Part shown: positions 34,918 through 44,440 of the stretch, piece after piece | Layout: each line of letters starts with the position of its first letter | Position numbering within the stretch: the first letter of the stretch is position 1 | Assembly: GCA_023411215.1 (NCBI GenBank) | Contig: JAEYOY010000018.1 | Coordinates: 1-64,000 of the forward strand | From: Bacillota bacterium | GTDB taxonomy: Bacteria; Bacillota; Clostridia; Lachnospirales; Lachnospiraceae | DNA: 64,000 bases | Reading direction: 5' to 3' | The notes under the pieces: generated by a model | Database searches by the model: none | Seen by the model: the letters and a program-made list of their open reading frames with translations, nothing else | Told to the model about the DNA's origin: nothing | Position numbers and translations under genes: made by a program

Positions 34918-35190
34918 TTACATATAGGAATAATACAAGGATAATCCATAGAGCAACAGAAATCCTGGCAGTCCAAGAAGACCGTTAGCTAATACGGTAA
35001 CTCCGTTCACTCCGACATTAATCGGATAACCTTGAATATTAAGCGCTAGATTCAACAGATAAATTCCTGCTGTTCCAAAGCAGGCACGCAGTACAAAATC
35101 CATCAACAAATCTGGTCTACGTCGAATAACGCATACTCCGATAAAGATTACACAGGCAATAATAATTGCTATAAATATATAGCTGTTCAT
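34918..35190 (-). CDS. bofA: BofA family protein (pro-sigma-K processing inhibitor)
   Basis: Start ATG 35190 lies behind GGAGAG; the open frame reaches 35277 without support. The 90-residue product has three hydrophobic segments and the BofA signature region VNGVTVLANGLLGLPGFLLLYGL. In Bacillus, BofA holds the SpoIVFB protease inactive until the forespore signal arrives. It lies next to the DUF2508/YaaL gene as in many Firmicutes, but here the two are divergent. Confidence 0.85.
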   Translation of the reverse strand: MNSYIFIAIIIACVIFIGVCVIRRRPDLLMDFVLRACFGTAGIYLLNLALNIQGYPINVGVNGVTVLANGLLGLPGFLLLYGLSLYYSYM

Positions 35191-35298
35191 ATCATCTCTC
35201 CTTGTCCAACGACATCCTTCTAATATATTTATATACTTGTAAATCCATTTTATGTTAATTAATAGAATAAAAACCAAATTAATTGACTATACTATAAT

Positions 35299-35366
35299 CA
35301 AGTAAATTGCTAAGACAAGTAATTTGATAATACAAGTAAACTACCAAGGCAAGTAACTGATTTTTA
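35299..35366. repeat. Four 17-bp direct repeats upstream of yaaL
   Basis: CAAGTAA recurs at 35299, 35316, 35333 and 35350, exactly 17 bp apart. The intervening bases are similar (first three units CAAGTAAATTGCTAAGA, CAAGTAATTTGATAATA, CAAGTAAACTACCAAGG). The array lies in the bofA-yaaL divergent region, about 45 bp before the yaaL start. Confidence 0.85.
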
Positions 35367-35409
35367 TTATATTAATTGCAAAATGCATAATAGTAAGGAT
35401 GATGAAGGA

Positions 35410-35628
35410 ATGCCACTATTTACTAAGAAGAAGCCTGCAAAAGATAATCTATTGCTGATAAACGAGATTAATCGGACAAAGGTAGCCCTGGAGGCTGCAT
35501 ATTCTAACTTCGAGAACGTCGTTGACCCCGATTTGATTGATAGCTGCATCTATGAATTGAATGCAATCCAAAACAGATATCATTTTCTTCTAAAGCAGGC
35601 CAAAGCAACGGAACAGCGATACTGTTAA
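35410..35628 (+). CDS. yaaL: YaaL family (DUF2508) protein
   Basis: ATG 35410 is preceded by AAGGA ten bases upstream; an earlier ATG at 35383 has no ribosome site. The 72-residue product matches DUF2508/YaaL: a basic N-terminus (LFTKKKPAKD), then a long helix NEINRTKVALEAAYSNFENV and DPDLIDSCIYELNAIQNRY. The function is unknown. In many Firmicutes it lies between recR and bofA; recR is absent here. A strong terminator follows. Confidence 0.85.
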   Translation: MPLFTKKKPAKDNLLLINEINRTKVALEAAYSNFENVVDPDLIDSCIYELNAIQNRYHFLLKQAKATEQRYC

Positions 35629-35672
35629 TTGCAGTAGAATAGGCTGTAATTAACTTTACAACATAAAAAGAA

Positions 35673-35719
35673 ACGCGTCACATTCTAACTGAAAAGTTGT
35701 GTGTGGCGCGTCCTTTTTT
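35673..35719 (+). terminator. Terminator of yaaL
   Basis: ACGCGTCACA (35673-35682) pairs with TGTGGCGCGT (35702-35711), one G-U, followed by CCTTTTTTC. Confidence 0.9.
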
Positions 35720-35906
35720 CATGATTTCATGATTACTTCTTATGTACTTTTAAACATCTTTTGTTGATTATAATTCTTTTGTACCTCAATTACTCTTTCG
35801 CAATTAAGAATTCTTATGTATTTCTGATTGCCTTAGTATCTTCCGATACTTTCTCTTCTATGCTTCATGCCGGCTCAGTTGAAGCCCGCTCCTTGGTATT
35901 GGCTTT

Positions 35907-36386
35907 TTATGCAATGAACCCCCGGCTTTTGTCATTCGGATCAATGAAGGTCTCATTAAGATAACCTTTGCCGTAGGTTAAGCCCGCATAGAGCTGTTGT
36001 GTATTCCTCATAACAGGACCACTATTATCGATTTGGCAAACCCCCTGGAACCCAACTAGGAGCTTATTCAGTACACTCTCGGCACTGTCTAAGGTGTCTG
36101 GAATTCTACGAAGGATTGCTTGGATAATTCTTTTATTTACATACAGATATAGACTAAGTAAATCATAGGATATCGCATAGCTATAATTTAAGGTGGCTTG
36201 TAACTCAGTTATGTATTTTTGTGCCAGCTTCAGTTCCTTATCAAAGGCCGTCATATCGCCCTTCTCAAAGGCTTCTCTTGCTTCCTTGATTTCCGTCAGA
36301 ATCATTTCATACAGTATCACCGTTAACTCACTTTTGGATGCCTGTGTCACTCTGGCAGTAAATGCCTTGATCAACTCGTTATTCAT
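35907..36386 (-). CDS. fliS: Flagellin export chaperone FliS
   Basis: A 159-residue, mostly helical protein with the FliS features: VTQASKSELTVILYEMILTEI near the N-terminus, and LLSLYLYVNKRI with an ILRRIPDTLDSA helix later. FliS binds the C-terminal disordered part of flagellin and prevents premature polymerisation. Its gene follows the flagellin gene by 29 bp on the same strand, as expected. It is slightly longer than typical, with an extended C-terminal tail. Confidence 0.88.
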   Translation of the reverse strand: MNNELIKAFTARVTQASKSELTVILYEMILTEIKEAREAFEKGDMTAFDKELKLAQKYITELQATLNYSYAISYDLLSLYLYVNKRIIQAILRRIPDTLDSAESVLNKLLVGFQGVCQIDNSGPVMRNTQQLYAGLTYGKGYLNETFIDPNDKSRGFIA

Positions 36387-36415
36387 ATCCCCTACCTCCT
36401 ATACAATTCTAGCTA

Positions 36416-38623
36416 TTATTGCTGTAATAAGGAAAGAATTGTCTGAGGTCTTTGATTAGACTGGGCAAGCATGGAGGTTCCAGCCTGAGCTAATACGTTT
36501 TTCTGAGTATAGTTAGCCATCTCCTCTGCCATATCTACGTCCTCTATTCGGGATAAGGATTCTGTCATGTTCTCAGAGGTGGTATCCAAATTAGCGATGG
36601 AATGCTCCAGACGATTCTGGTAAGCACCCAATTTGGAACGGATCGCAGAGACCGTATTAATCGCTGTATCCAGCAATGTTATCGCCTTCTGAGCACCTGC
36701 TGCCGTACCGATATTAACCTTATCTATCCCTAAGGTCTCCGGTGTAACTCTGGGAATACGAACCGACATAGTCTGTCCTTCGTTTGCACCAATCTGAAGA
36801 TCCATAGGACCTGCATCCAGTACAGAAACGGTTACGTCAACACCCTTGTTTTCTACAGTGCTTGGTGTGGCGTCAGCATCAGCTGCTATAATCGTTCTAT
36901 CGGTAAATACTGTTTTCGGTCCTTCACTGGCGGTAAGAGGACGCGTAGTTGTTGTAACTCCCTCTTTTACGATAACATTATTTCCGTCAGTTGTTATTGT
37001 GACATTGTCATTTGGATATACTAAATCCGCTTTTGCATCATAGCCTTCTGCGACTACTTTAACCGTTGATAGTCCCAATACCTCAGCTAAACCAGCATCA
37101 CATTGTATTGAGATTTCTGAATTCTTTCCATAATTGTCAGAAACTAAAAGCAACCGATAGTTGGAAGGAAATGGTGTAGCTGTAATATCTAGTACATCAT
37201 ATCCTGCAACAGCAGTAGATGAATCTGAATTTGGTGTAGCATCGTTAGCAACTGCATATATTTGAAAATCAGTAGGTGCTAGCAAATTAATTTGGCTATA
37301 TATTGAAGAAATTAAATCTGTAGTATCAGCTACATTTATTGTATGTGTTGTGGTCGTCGGAGCTTTCCCAAAAGTAATCGTAATATCTCCTGTATGATTG
37401 ACTGAAGTATTCGGTGCTTGCGTTATCGTATTTCCAAGTATAACAGCCTGTCTTGCATCCTGTGTAATCGTTACACCGTGTCCGCCCACTATTATCGAAT
37501 TAGGTGGTAAGCTTTTGCTGGCTTCTAATGCAGGATCTTCATCAATTATGGAATCCGTGAATTTCGATCCGATCGTTCCCGGCTTCACTTCGAATACCAT
37601 CTTAAAATCATTTCGGTCAGTAACAGTTACCTTATTACCCTTAACAGATACTGTAGCAGTATTTTCAAAGTTTGAATCAGCAGTCTTAATCTCCAGCTCA
37701 GCCTTTGCGTCATATCCCTGCACCTTAACACCCTTGGAGGTCAAGCCAAGCAGAGCACATAAATCAGCATTATCACAGAAGATTTCAACGGACTGATCTG
37801 AGCCATACTCCTTTGAAGCGAATACCAGTCTGTCACCGCTTTCTAAGGTCTTGCTGGTATAACCTGCCATATCGAGGTTTTCCGTTTTAGACGCTTCGGC
37901 TGTAGCATCCACTGCAAATACATTGATGCTTACATTATCACATACATTTCTGATCTTCTCAAATACCTGCGCAATGGTATCCCCTTCTTCAACCTTTACG
38001 GTTTCACCATTGATATTTATCGACCCTTTTTGCAAATCACTGATCTTAGCTGAAGTTGTTGGCCCGGTAAATTCGGTTGTTGCTCCGACAACAACTGCCT
38101 GTCTTGCATCTTGAAGAATTTTAACACCATAATTACCGATTCCAACCGTATCGGATAAGGATACTAGATTAACATTACTGTTATTGGAATAGGATTTACG
38201 GTCTATATTACCATCCAGTAGTGTCATAGTATTGAATTCTGTAGTTTCGGAAATTCTTTTGATTTCCTGATTTAGCTGATCGATTTCGGCTTGAATTGCG
38301 ATACGATCCTCTGTTGTGTAGGTGCCGTTCGCTGACTGAACTGCCAGCTCTCTCATTCTTTGCAGCATAGCTTCCACTTCTACCAATGCACCCTCTGCTG
38401 TCTGAATAACAGAGATACCGTCAGATGCATTTCTGGATGCCTGATCAAGACCTGAGATCTGTGTTCTCATCTTTTCTGATATTGCTAAGCCTGCAGAGTC
38501 ATCTGCCGCACTGTTGATACGATAGCCTGAGGATAATTTCTCTAAGCTCTTATCCAGTAAACTGTTAGTTTTCGCCAGCTGGTTGTTAGCCTTTAAAGCC
38601 GAAATATTATGGTTGATTCTCAT
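36416..38623 (-). CDS. Flagellin with a long, internally duplicated central domain
   Basis: The 735-residue product has canonical D0/D1 ends. The N-terminal end includes KLSSGYRINSAADDSAGLAI, QASRNASDGISVIQTAEGAL and NTMTLLDG. The C-terminal end includes LGAYQNRLEHSIANLD and ANYTQKNVLAQAGTSMLAQ. The central, surface-exposed part is about 450 residues and contains two homologous halves: each starts with a QDARQAV-(V/I)-(V/L)-G block and ends with a G-Y-D-A-K-A-(E/D)-L block. FliS follows. The ATG has an AGGTGATACTTC leader. It forms the flagellar filament; the insert probably decorates its surface. Confidence 0.92.
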   Translation of the reverse strand: MRINHNISALKANNQLAKTNSLLDKSLEKLSSGYRINSAADDSAGLAISEKMRTQISGLDQASRNASDGISVIQTAEGALVEVEAMLQRMRELAVQSANGTYTTEDRIAIQAEIDQLNQEIKRISETTEFNTMTLLDGNIDRKSYSNNSNVNLVSLSDTVGIGNYGVKILQDARQAVVVGATTEFTGPTTSAKISDLQKGSININGETVKVEEGDTIAQVFEKIRNVCDNVSINVFAVDATAEASKTENLDMAGYTSKTLESGDRLVFASKEYGSDQSVEIFCDNADLCALLGLTSKGVKVQGYDAKAELEIKTADSNFENTATVSVKGNKVTVTDRNDFKMVFEVKPGTIGSKFTDSIIDEDPALEASKSLPPNSIIVGGHGVTITQDARQAVILGNTITQAPNTSVNHTGDITITFGKAPTTTTHTINVADTTDLISSIYSQINLLAPTDFQIYAVANDATPNSDSSTAVAGYDVLDITATPFPSNYRLLLVSDNYGKNSEISIQCDAGLAEVLGLSTVKVVAEGYDAKADLVYPNDNVTITTDGNNVIVKEGVTTTTRPLTASEGPKTVFTDRTIIAADADATPSTVENKGVDVTVSVLDAGPMDLQIGANEGQTMSVRIPRVTPETLGIDKVNIGTAAGAQKAITLLDTAINTVSAIRSKLGAYQNRLEHSIANLDTTSENMTESLSRIEDVDMAEEMANYTQKNVLAQAGTSMLAQSNQRPQTILSLLQQ

Positions 38624-38794
38624 GAAGTATCACCTAATCCCTTTCTGTTTCGGCAGCCATCCCCCTCCGTGTTATGATGGTTCGCACGATATTATTCTTA
38701 GTATAATTTATTGTCTTAAATCAGCAACCTCCATGTGGCTGATATACATCTGACTTGGTAGATCTATGAAGCAATTTCTACACTAACCACTAAG

Positions 38795-38843
38795 CTGCAT
38801 CTGCGATGCAGTATAAGCATTGTGAATTGCTTTTTAATTCACA
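38795..38843 (-). repeat. Double-hairpin element, family A, copy 4
   Basis: TGTGAATT / AATTCACA at 38821-38843 overlaps the stop of the DUF6240 gene, and CTGCATC / GATGCAG at 38795-38811 follows it. Order and placement are as in the element at the DUF58 stop codon, but the second hairpin's sequence is different. Confidence 0.5.
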
Positions 38844-41800
38844 TTGTTCTCCGCTAATCGTACTGTTTGAACAATTGCTTTTGCCAAACGGTATAAAGCA
38901 CGTTCTGCATTAAGATCTTCTTCGGTGCTCTGTCCCAAATTCTTAGGATTCTGATAATTGTAACTCTCATAATCTATGTCGGATATACCAAAATCCAGTT
39001 GCTTTAAGTTTATATTACTTTCCTTTGCCGCCGTTTCAATCTCAGCTGCCTCCCTTTGAAGCCTCTTCAATCCATGTCGGTCATCACAGGCGATAAAGCC
39101 CTTTACGGATTTCTCCTTTAAGGAAAATTCCGCTTTGATATTACCAAGCTCCTTTGACCAAACGGTAACAGATACTCTCCCGGTGATCCCGGAACCCCGA
39201 AGAATAGTCAGGTTCATGTTCGTTATCCCCTTCTCGGTCTCAATCGGTATCTGGTAAAATTCCCGCGATGCCATATTACGTAAGAAGGTCATCTGTTGCC
39301 CGATATTCTTAAGCTCTGCCAGCTTACTGCTATCTATGGTTTCCTGTGAACATGCCTGTGTAAGCGCTTCCTTCGCCTGGGTTTCTAAGCTTATATAGGC
39401 TTCATTCATAGAAGACTTATCGATTAATGTATCGGATATTTCATACAATTCCTTTAGCTTATTTTCAGAATTTTCGATACTATTTTCATTTTGCCTCTTC
39501 AAAAGCCTTACAATCGGCGAGCTTCCATTGCTTAATATATGATTGGCAATCATGATATTCTGTGGTGAACCGGTCATCTGATAGTCTTTCAGGAAACGAA
39601 GAGACTGCTCAGAATTCTTGTACAATTCCCTGATTTGCTGCACCTTCTGCATATATCTCTCACCGGAGGTATCCTCTCCCTCTGCCATCTCCTGCAGCTG
39701 CTCCAATAGCTTCTCCAGCGGTACATTCTTTATCGTCTCCCACAGATCATTATCAGCTGCATTAGCAGATGTTTCTGCTGAAAGCGCCTCCTGCGCTGCT
39801 GCCATCATTCCCCCTGCTTGTTGCAGGTTTCTGAGCTTCTCCGGGGAGATTTCCTCTGCAATCTGCTTAACTACCCGGTCAAGATACTTCTCCTGCTCCT
39901 CTTGCCGGGCTTCCTTACGTGCATTATCATTAAGCGTCTCTTCCATAGGATTCGAGAAACCTTTTATCTGTTCTGCAATACTCTCCTTATTACGGTTTAG
40001 CCCTGTTAGTATACCAAACTCATCGTCAATTGCCGCAGACACACTTCCACGCCTTCTGGTCTGCACGGAAGTAAGCAGATGTGACAGAGTCACCTCCTGA
40101 TCAGCCTTTATCACGGCTCCAAGTGCAGCCCCATCCGATTTCTCGACATTATACAGAAGTCGGTAAATACCGATATATGCCTTACGTTCCTGAGGAGTTA
40201 TTCCATTCTCCCTCTCCAGCTTATGAAGGTAATTACTGAACTTATCCTCTGAGCTAATTCCCTGCTCCTCTTTCATCCGGTCAATTACGGTGTTAAGCTC
40301 ATCAATCGGCATACTCAAGGGATTAACGCCTTCTTTTATCATCCTTACGGTTACTGCCGGATGGAGGTTGTGCATAACAGAGGTTACCTGTTTATCGTAA
40401 GCTTTAACCTGGTCAATCGCCTCTTGGGTTATCTCCATGCTGTTATATCCAAGAATTCGAACCGCTCTTTGATTTGCCTGAGTATTCTCAATATTTAACT
40501 CGGATAACAGAGAATCCATATTGGAGAATGCTTTACGAATCGAATCTCCGTACTCTGCATTCGGAACCGTACCCAGAGTCTCGTAGGTAATTCCCGCCTT
40601 CTCAAAATCAGCGATTAGCTTTGTACCGGAGGAAATAAGGCTTGGTAAGGTCTGGGTTGTTCTCTCGGCCAACGTAGCACCCAAAATTGCACAAGGCAAG
40701 CGTTTTAACTGATCTATGTTCTGTGTGGTGGTTCGTAAAGTATGCAGCGCTTCCGTAGTACCTTCTGCCTCTGCTTCACTCAGCAGCTTCTTATAATAAC
40801 TGTCTTCCAGCTTACGAAGCTCCTCTACTACCTTCTCCAGTCTCTCTGTCTCAATATGTATTCCCTTATTCTCCAGTCTTCTGGCGGCTTCAATAGTCAT
40901 CTTAAGACGGATTTCCTCCAATTGTCTCTTAGCCTTCACTTCCACATAATCGCGGTTAGCCGGGGGATTTTCTTCACCGACTTTATACTCTGAGTCTTCT
41001 GGGAAATCTTCCGTTTCCTCCGCCTTTCCCTTATTTGCCGATATCTTACCCGAGGACAGGTCCTCCTGAACTGCAGCAAGATTCTTGATGTTCAACTCAA
41101 GCTTTTCATCAATTGCATAGGTTACGGCTTCCTCCCCGATGGTGTTAATATTTGTTATTATGTGCTCTAAAGCCGGAATACTTTGTGTAGCCAGTGTTAC
41201 ATCTTTGGGTACTGTTCCGCTCTTCATCCCTTCCATAATTCGGTCCAAGATAATGTCTGTACCTGTATTTGCCTTAATTTCATCTAGTTTTTTCTTATAG
41301 GTGAAAGTTCTCGAAGTTACAGGAAGCTCGTTCTCCAGCAGCCATCTTGCATCTGAAAGATTCTCAGTGTTAACCTCATACCCAGCCTCGCGGATAACCT
41401 CCTTAACCTGACCTTCCAGTTCTCCCCATTCTTTATCTGTAAGCGCTTTCCGTTTCTCCTGATTCTTCGCACTGCCACTGTAATAAGCCTTATAAATGTT
41501 CTCAATGGTTGGTTCTGCTTCCCGTGCAATCAGATATTTCATCGCCTTATCATCTATCTTTACTACCGTATCACTAAGCGCTATGGCTTTCTGAATACGA
41601 TCGATATTCTGTTTTGTTACCGGAAGCTTCTCTTCCTTTAGCCTTGCTGTTATCTCAACTTCCGTAATCTTAACTGAACTTCCTTCACCGGCCTGCTGCG
41701 TATCGACCGTACCGACTTGTGTCATCGCTGCTTTCACTCTGTTGATTGCTTCATATAAGCCGTTGACACTTAGTGTCTCTGCCAAAAATCCTTCCCTCTC

Positions 41801-42277
41801 CAACGCCTTATAGTCCTGCTCCGTGAATTTGATGCTGACCTCTTCCAGCTTCGTCAGTGCTTCTCTACATGTTTTTTCCTTCTCCGCCTGTTTTGCAGCC
41901 TGCTCCTTCTGTGATCGCATGGTCTCCCAATCTTTTTCCTTGACCGTTATCGCCTTGATTGTCTGGCGAAGAGCTTTCACATTTCCCTCCAGCAATTTGA
42001 GCTCAATCTCAGTGTTTGAAGCCTTTATGACCTCAAAGGTCTTACTTTCTCCCGGAGCAGCATACTTCAGTACTTCCTTTGAGGTAACCACTTTTTGACC
42101 ATCAAAATCGAGGGTTACCTGCTCATCAACAGCTACCACGGTTCCCGTAATCACTTGTCTCGGCTTCAGATAAGCCATCCCCTCGCTATTTTTATGCTGT
42201 TCAACTGTCATCTGGGAGCCGCTGCTCCTTCTTGCAGTTATTTTTTTATTAACTTCCAGTGAAGCACCGAAAACCAT
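38834..42277 (-). CDS. DUF6240 family large protein of the flagellar region
   Basis: Start ATG 42277 lies five bases behind GGAGG; upstream in-frame codons are not supported. The 1147-residue product has no signal peptide or membrane helix. It is almost entirely charged, helical sequence with repeated helix-helix units of the type (L)PVTxxNIxR.IxxAxxL (for instance KLPVTKQNIDRIQKAIAL and ELPVTSRTFTYKKKLDEI), and a more compact C-terminal region (residues ~1010-1140). I recall DUF6240 proteins next to flagellar genes in Lachnospiraceae. The function is unknown; the last part (ITGRVSVTVWSKELGNIKAE) recalls hook-length-control C-termini. Confidence 0.7.
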   Translation of the reverse strand: MVFGASLEVNKKITARRSSGSQMTVEQHKNSEGMAYLKPRQVITGTVVAVDEQVTLDFDGQKVVTSKEVLKYAAPGESKTFEVIKASNTEIELKLLEGNVKALRQTIKAITVKEKDWETMRSQKEQAAKQAEKEKTCREALTKLEEVSIKFTEQDYKALEREGFLAETLSVNGLYEAINRVKAAMTQVGTVDTQQAGEGSSVKITEVEITARLKEEKLPVTKQNIDRIQKAIALSDTVVKIDDKAMKYLIAREAEPTIENIYKAYYSGSAKNQEKRKALTDKEWGELEGQVKEVIREAGYEVNTENLSDARWLLENELPVTSRTFTYKKKLDEIKANTGTDIILDRIMEGMKSGTVPKDVTLATQSIPALEHIITNINTIGEEAVTYAIDEKLELNIKNLAAVQEDLSSGKISANKGKAEETEDFPEDSEYKVGEENPPANRDYVEVKAKRQLEEIRLKMTIEAARRLENKGIHIETERLEKVVEELRKLEDSYYKKLLSEAEAEGTTEALHTLRTTTQNIDQLKRLPCAILGATLAERTTQTLPSLISSGTKLIADFEKAGITYETLGTVPNAEYGDSIRKAFSNMDSLLSELNIENTQANQRAVRILGYNSMEITQEAIDQVKAYDKQVTSVMHNLHPAVTVRMIKEGVNPLSMPIDELNTVIDRMKEEQGISSEDKFSNYLHKLERENGITPQERKAYIGIYRLLYNVEKSDGAALGAVIKADQEVTLSHLLTSVQTRRRGSVSAAIDDEFGILTGLNRNKESIAEQIKGFSNPMEETLNDNARKEARQEEQEKYLDRVVKQIAEEISPEKLRNLQQAGGMMAAAQEALSAETSANAADNDLWETIKNVPLEKLLEQLQEMAEGEDTSGERYMQKVQQIRELYKNSEQSLRFLKDYQMTGSPQNIMIANHILSNGSSPIVRLLKRQNENSIENSENKLKELYEISDTLIDKSSMNEAYISLETQAKEALTQACSQETIDSSKLAELKNIGQQMTFLRNMASREFYQIPIETEKGITNMNLTILRGSGITGRVSVTVWSKELGNIKAEFSLKEKSVKGFIACDDRHGLKRLQREAAEIETAAKESNINLKQLDFGISDIDYESYNYQNPKNLGQSTEEDLNAERALYRLAKAIVQTVRLAENNVN

Positions 42278-42489
42278 CATTACCTCCATAATGCTTGAAT
42301 GCATGAATATTATCCTGTGATTTATTTCGGACGAAAGGACAAAAAACTTAACCGGTATCCGGCTATAAACCAATGAACGAATTATTTTATATGATACTTC
42401 TTACTTGGCTGCTTTTCGAATAAACATGAAACAACAATATATTTAGTCTGATCCTATACGGGATTATGGCTATCTTATAGGAGGTTACT

Positions 42490-44247
42490 ATGCATCAAAT
42501 GCTTCGAAAACGAATTCTTGCCCTCATCCTATTCCTGTGCCTTTCTTTTTCGTTTATTGGCTGCAGTTTGCAAACCAAACAAGAAAAACAACAGGGCCGA
42601 TTTGATGATTTTATGAATAATCTCTTCGTTCAAGAGGTTCAGTCTGACAGCCTCTCCTTGAATTATTCTCTGGCAGAGCCTGAGAACTATGGAATACAAG
42701 CAACAGAGGCAACCTTTGGGGAATACAGCGTAAACAGGATGAATAAAGATCATATGCTGTCAGAGAATCACTTAAATTACTTACTATCCTTTGATTACTC
42801 CCTTTTATCAAAGGAGCAGCAGCTGACCTACGATATCGTAAAGAATTATCTTGAGACTGATCTTTCCCTGGGCAAATTTGATTACTATTATGAATGTCTC
42901 GGTCCGACTACGGGAATTCAGGCTCAGCTCCCCATTCTGCTTGCAGAATATAGCTTTCACCAGAAGTCAGACATTGATGAATATCTTCGCCTTCTTCCAC
43001 GTATCCGTGATTACTATTCCGATATCCTCCAATATGAAAGAGAGAAATCCGCTCATGGCCTCTTCATGAGTGATGCAGTGGCAAAAAGAATTATAGCGCA
43101 ATGCAAGGCCTTTATAGCCGATCCTGAGAATAATTTTTTAATAACATATTTTAATGATAAAATTTCTGGCTATACTAACCTGTCCAAGAAGGATAAAGCT
43201 GCCTATATGGCTGCTAATACAGAGATTGTTCTCACCTATGTTATACCTGCATATCAGATGATGATTGACGCTTTACAGGAGCTGATGGGCTCCGGAACGA
43301 ATAAAGGCGGACTGTACTATTATCCCGAGGGGCAGGACTATTATGAATGTCTTGTAAAGTATAAAACCGGATCTGATAAGAGTATGGAGGAAATAATCGA
43401 TCTACTGGAAGCTGCAATTGATGACGGAATTGTAGATATCACATCCTTAACCTTATCCGATAAAAACATTATCGATAAATACCTGGATTTTAACTCCTTC
43501 CCCATTACCAATCCGGAGGATATTATGCTGGACCTTAAGAAGGATATCGCTAAGGATTTTCCGGAAGCGCAGACAGTAAACTGTAATATAAAATATGTAC
43601 CGGAGGCTTTGGCAAAATATCTGAGTCCTGCCATGTATCTCGTTCCCCCTATTGATAGCTACAAGAATAACAATATCTATATCAATGGCAATGATGAAAA
43701 GACCTTATCCATGATCTATACTACGGTTGCTCATGAGGGTTATCCGGGTCATTTGTATCAGTGTGTCCATTTCCGCAGCCAGAATCCGGCGCCCATTCGA
43801 AGTGTTATGAATTTTATGGGCTATGATGAGGGCTGGGCAACCTATGTTGAGATGTATTCCTATCGTTTTGCAGGAATTGATAAGAACCTTGCCGAGTTCT
43901 TAAAAGCGAATAACATCGTCATACTTTGTATGTATGCCAGAGCGGACATTGGTATACACTACGAGGGCTGGAACAAAAAAACCACTATGAAATACGTAAT
44001 GAATTTTATCGGTGATGCCGCAATCTCTGAGCATATATATAATACCTTACTCGAAGAGCCTGCGATCTACCTTCCTTATGCGGTGGGTTATCTGGAGATA
44101 CAGGAATTAAGAGGGAAAGCAGAGCTCGCCTTAGGGGAAGACTTTGTAGCAAAAGACTTTCATCAATTCCTCCTGGATATCGGTCCGGCTCAATTCGGAA
44201 TAATTGATGATTACATGAATGCCTGGATCACTCAAAAATCCAGATAA
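42490..44247 (+). CDS. DUF885 family lipoprotein (putative metallopeptidase)
   Basis: The 585-residue product begins with a lipoprotein signal: basic start, hydrophobic stretch, lipobox FIGC near residue 25, so it is anchored outside the membrane. The rest is the DUF885 fold, with the zinc-binding motif T-V-A-H-E-G-Y-P-G-H (HExxxxH-like) and a downstream glutamate in MGYDEGWATYVEMY, typical of this M3/M32-like group. The substrate is unknown, probably peptides. TAGGAGG precedes the ATG. It is divergent from the DUF6240 gene. Confidence 0.85.
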   Translation: MHQMLRKRILALILFLCLSFSFIGCSLQTKQEKQQGRFDDFMNNLFVQEVQSDSLSLNYSLAEPENYGIQATEATFGEYSVNRMNKDHMLSENHLNYLLSFDYSLLSKEQQLTYDIVKNYLETDLSLGKFDYYYECLGPTTGIQAQLPILLAEYSFHQKSDIDEYLRLLPRIRDYYSDILQYEREKSAHGLFMSDAVAKRIIAQCKAFIADPENNFLITYFNDKISGYTNLSKKDKAAYMAANTEIVLTYVIPAYQMMIDALQELMGSGTNKGGLYYYPEGQDYYECLVKYKTGSDKSMEEIIDLLEAAIDDGIVDITSLTLSDKNIIDKYLDFNSFPITNPEDIMLDLKKDIAKDFPEAQTVNCNIKYVPEALAKYLSPAMYLVPPIDSYKNNNIYINGNDEKTLSMIYTTVAHEGYPGHLYQCVHFRSQNPAPIRSVMNFMGYDEGWATYVEMYSYRFAGIDKNLAEFLKANNIVILCMYARADIGIHYEGWNKKTTMKYVMNFIGDAAISEHIYNTLLEEPAIYLPYAVGYLEIQELRGKAELALGEDFVAKDFHQFLLDIGPAQFGIIDDYMNAWITQKSR

Positions 44248-44312
44248 AAGATAGTTCCTCATTAGATTGTAGATTTTTCTTGTAATTTATCTATAGGTTT
44301 TCTGTTAATTTA

Positions 44313-44341
44313 TTGACATTTACAACCATCGGTTTTATACT
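44313..44341 (+). promoter_or_regulatory. Sigma-A promoter of pckA
   Basis: TTGACA (44313-44318), 17-bp spacer, TATACT (44336-44341). It leaves a leader of about 90 nt before the pckA start, in which I see no hairpin regulator. Confidence 0.85.
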
Positions 44342-44440
44342 TAAGGTGGCGGACAATTATTATATATTACACTTCAAGTTCTATTTATTCTACATATAAT
44401 TCAGAATAATGGAACAATTCAAAAAATAGGAGGATGTAAA

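Noticed and set aside
35299..35366. 17-bp iterations as a CRISPR array
   Set aside because: The period is far too short, the spacers are similar rather than unique, and there are no cas genes.
35761..35964. 67-codon plus-strand frame overlapping the end of fliS
   Set aside because: It begins in a gap after the yaaL terminator and continues antisense to fliS, without ribosome site.
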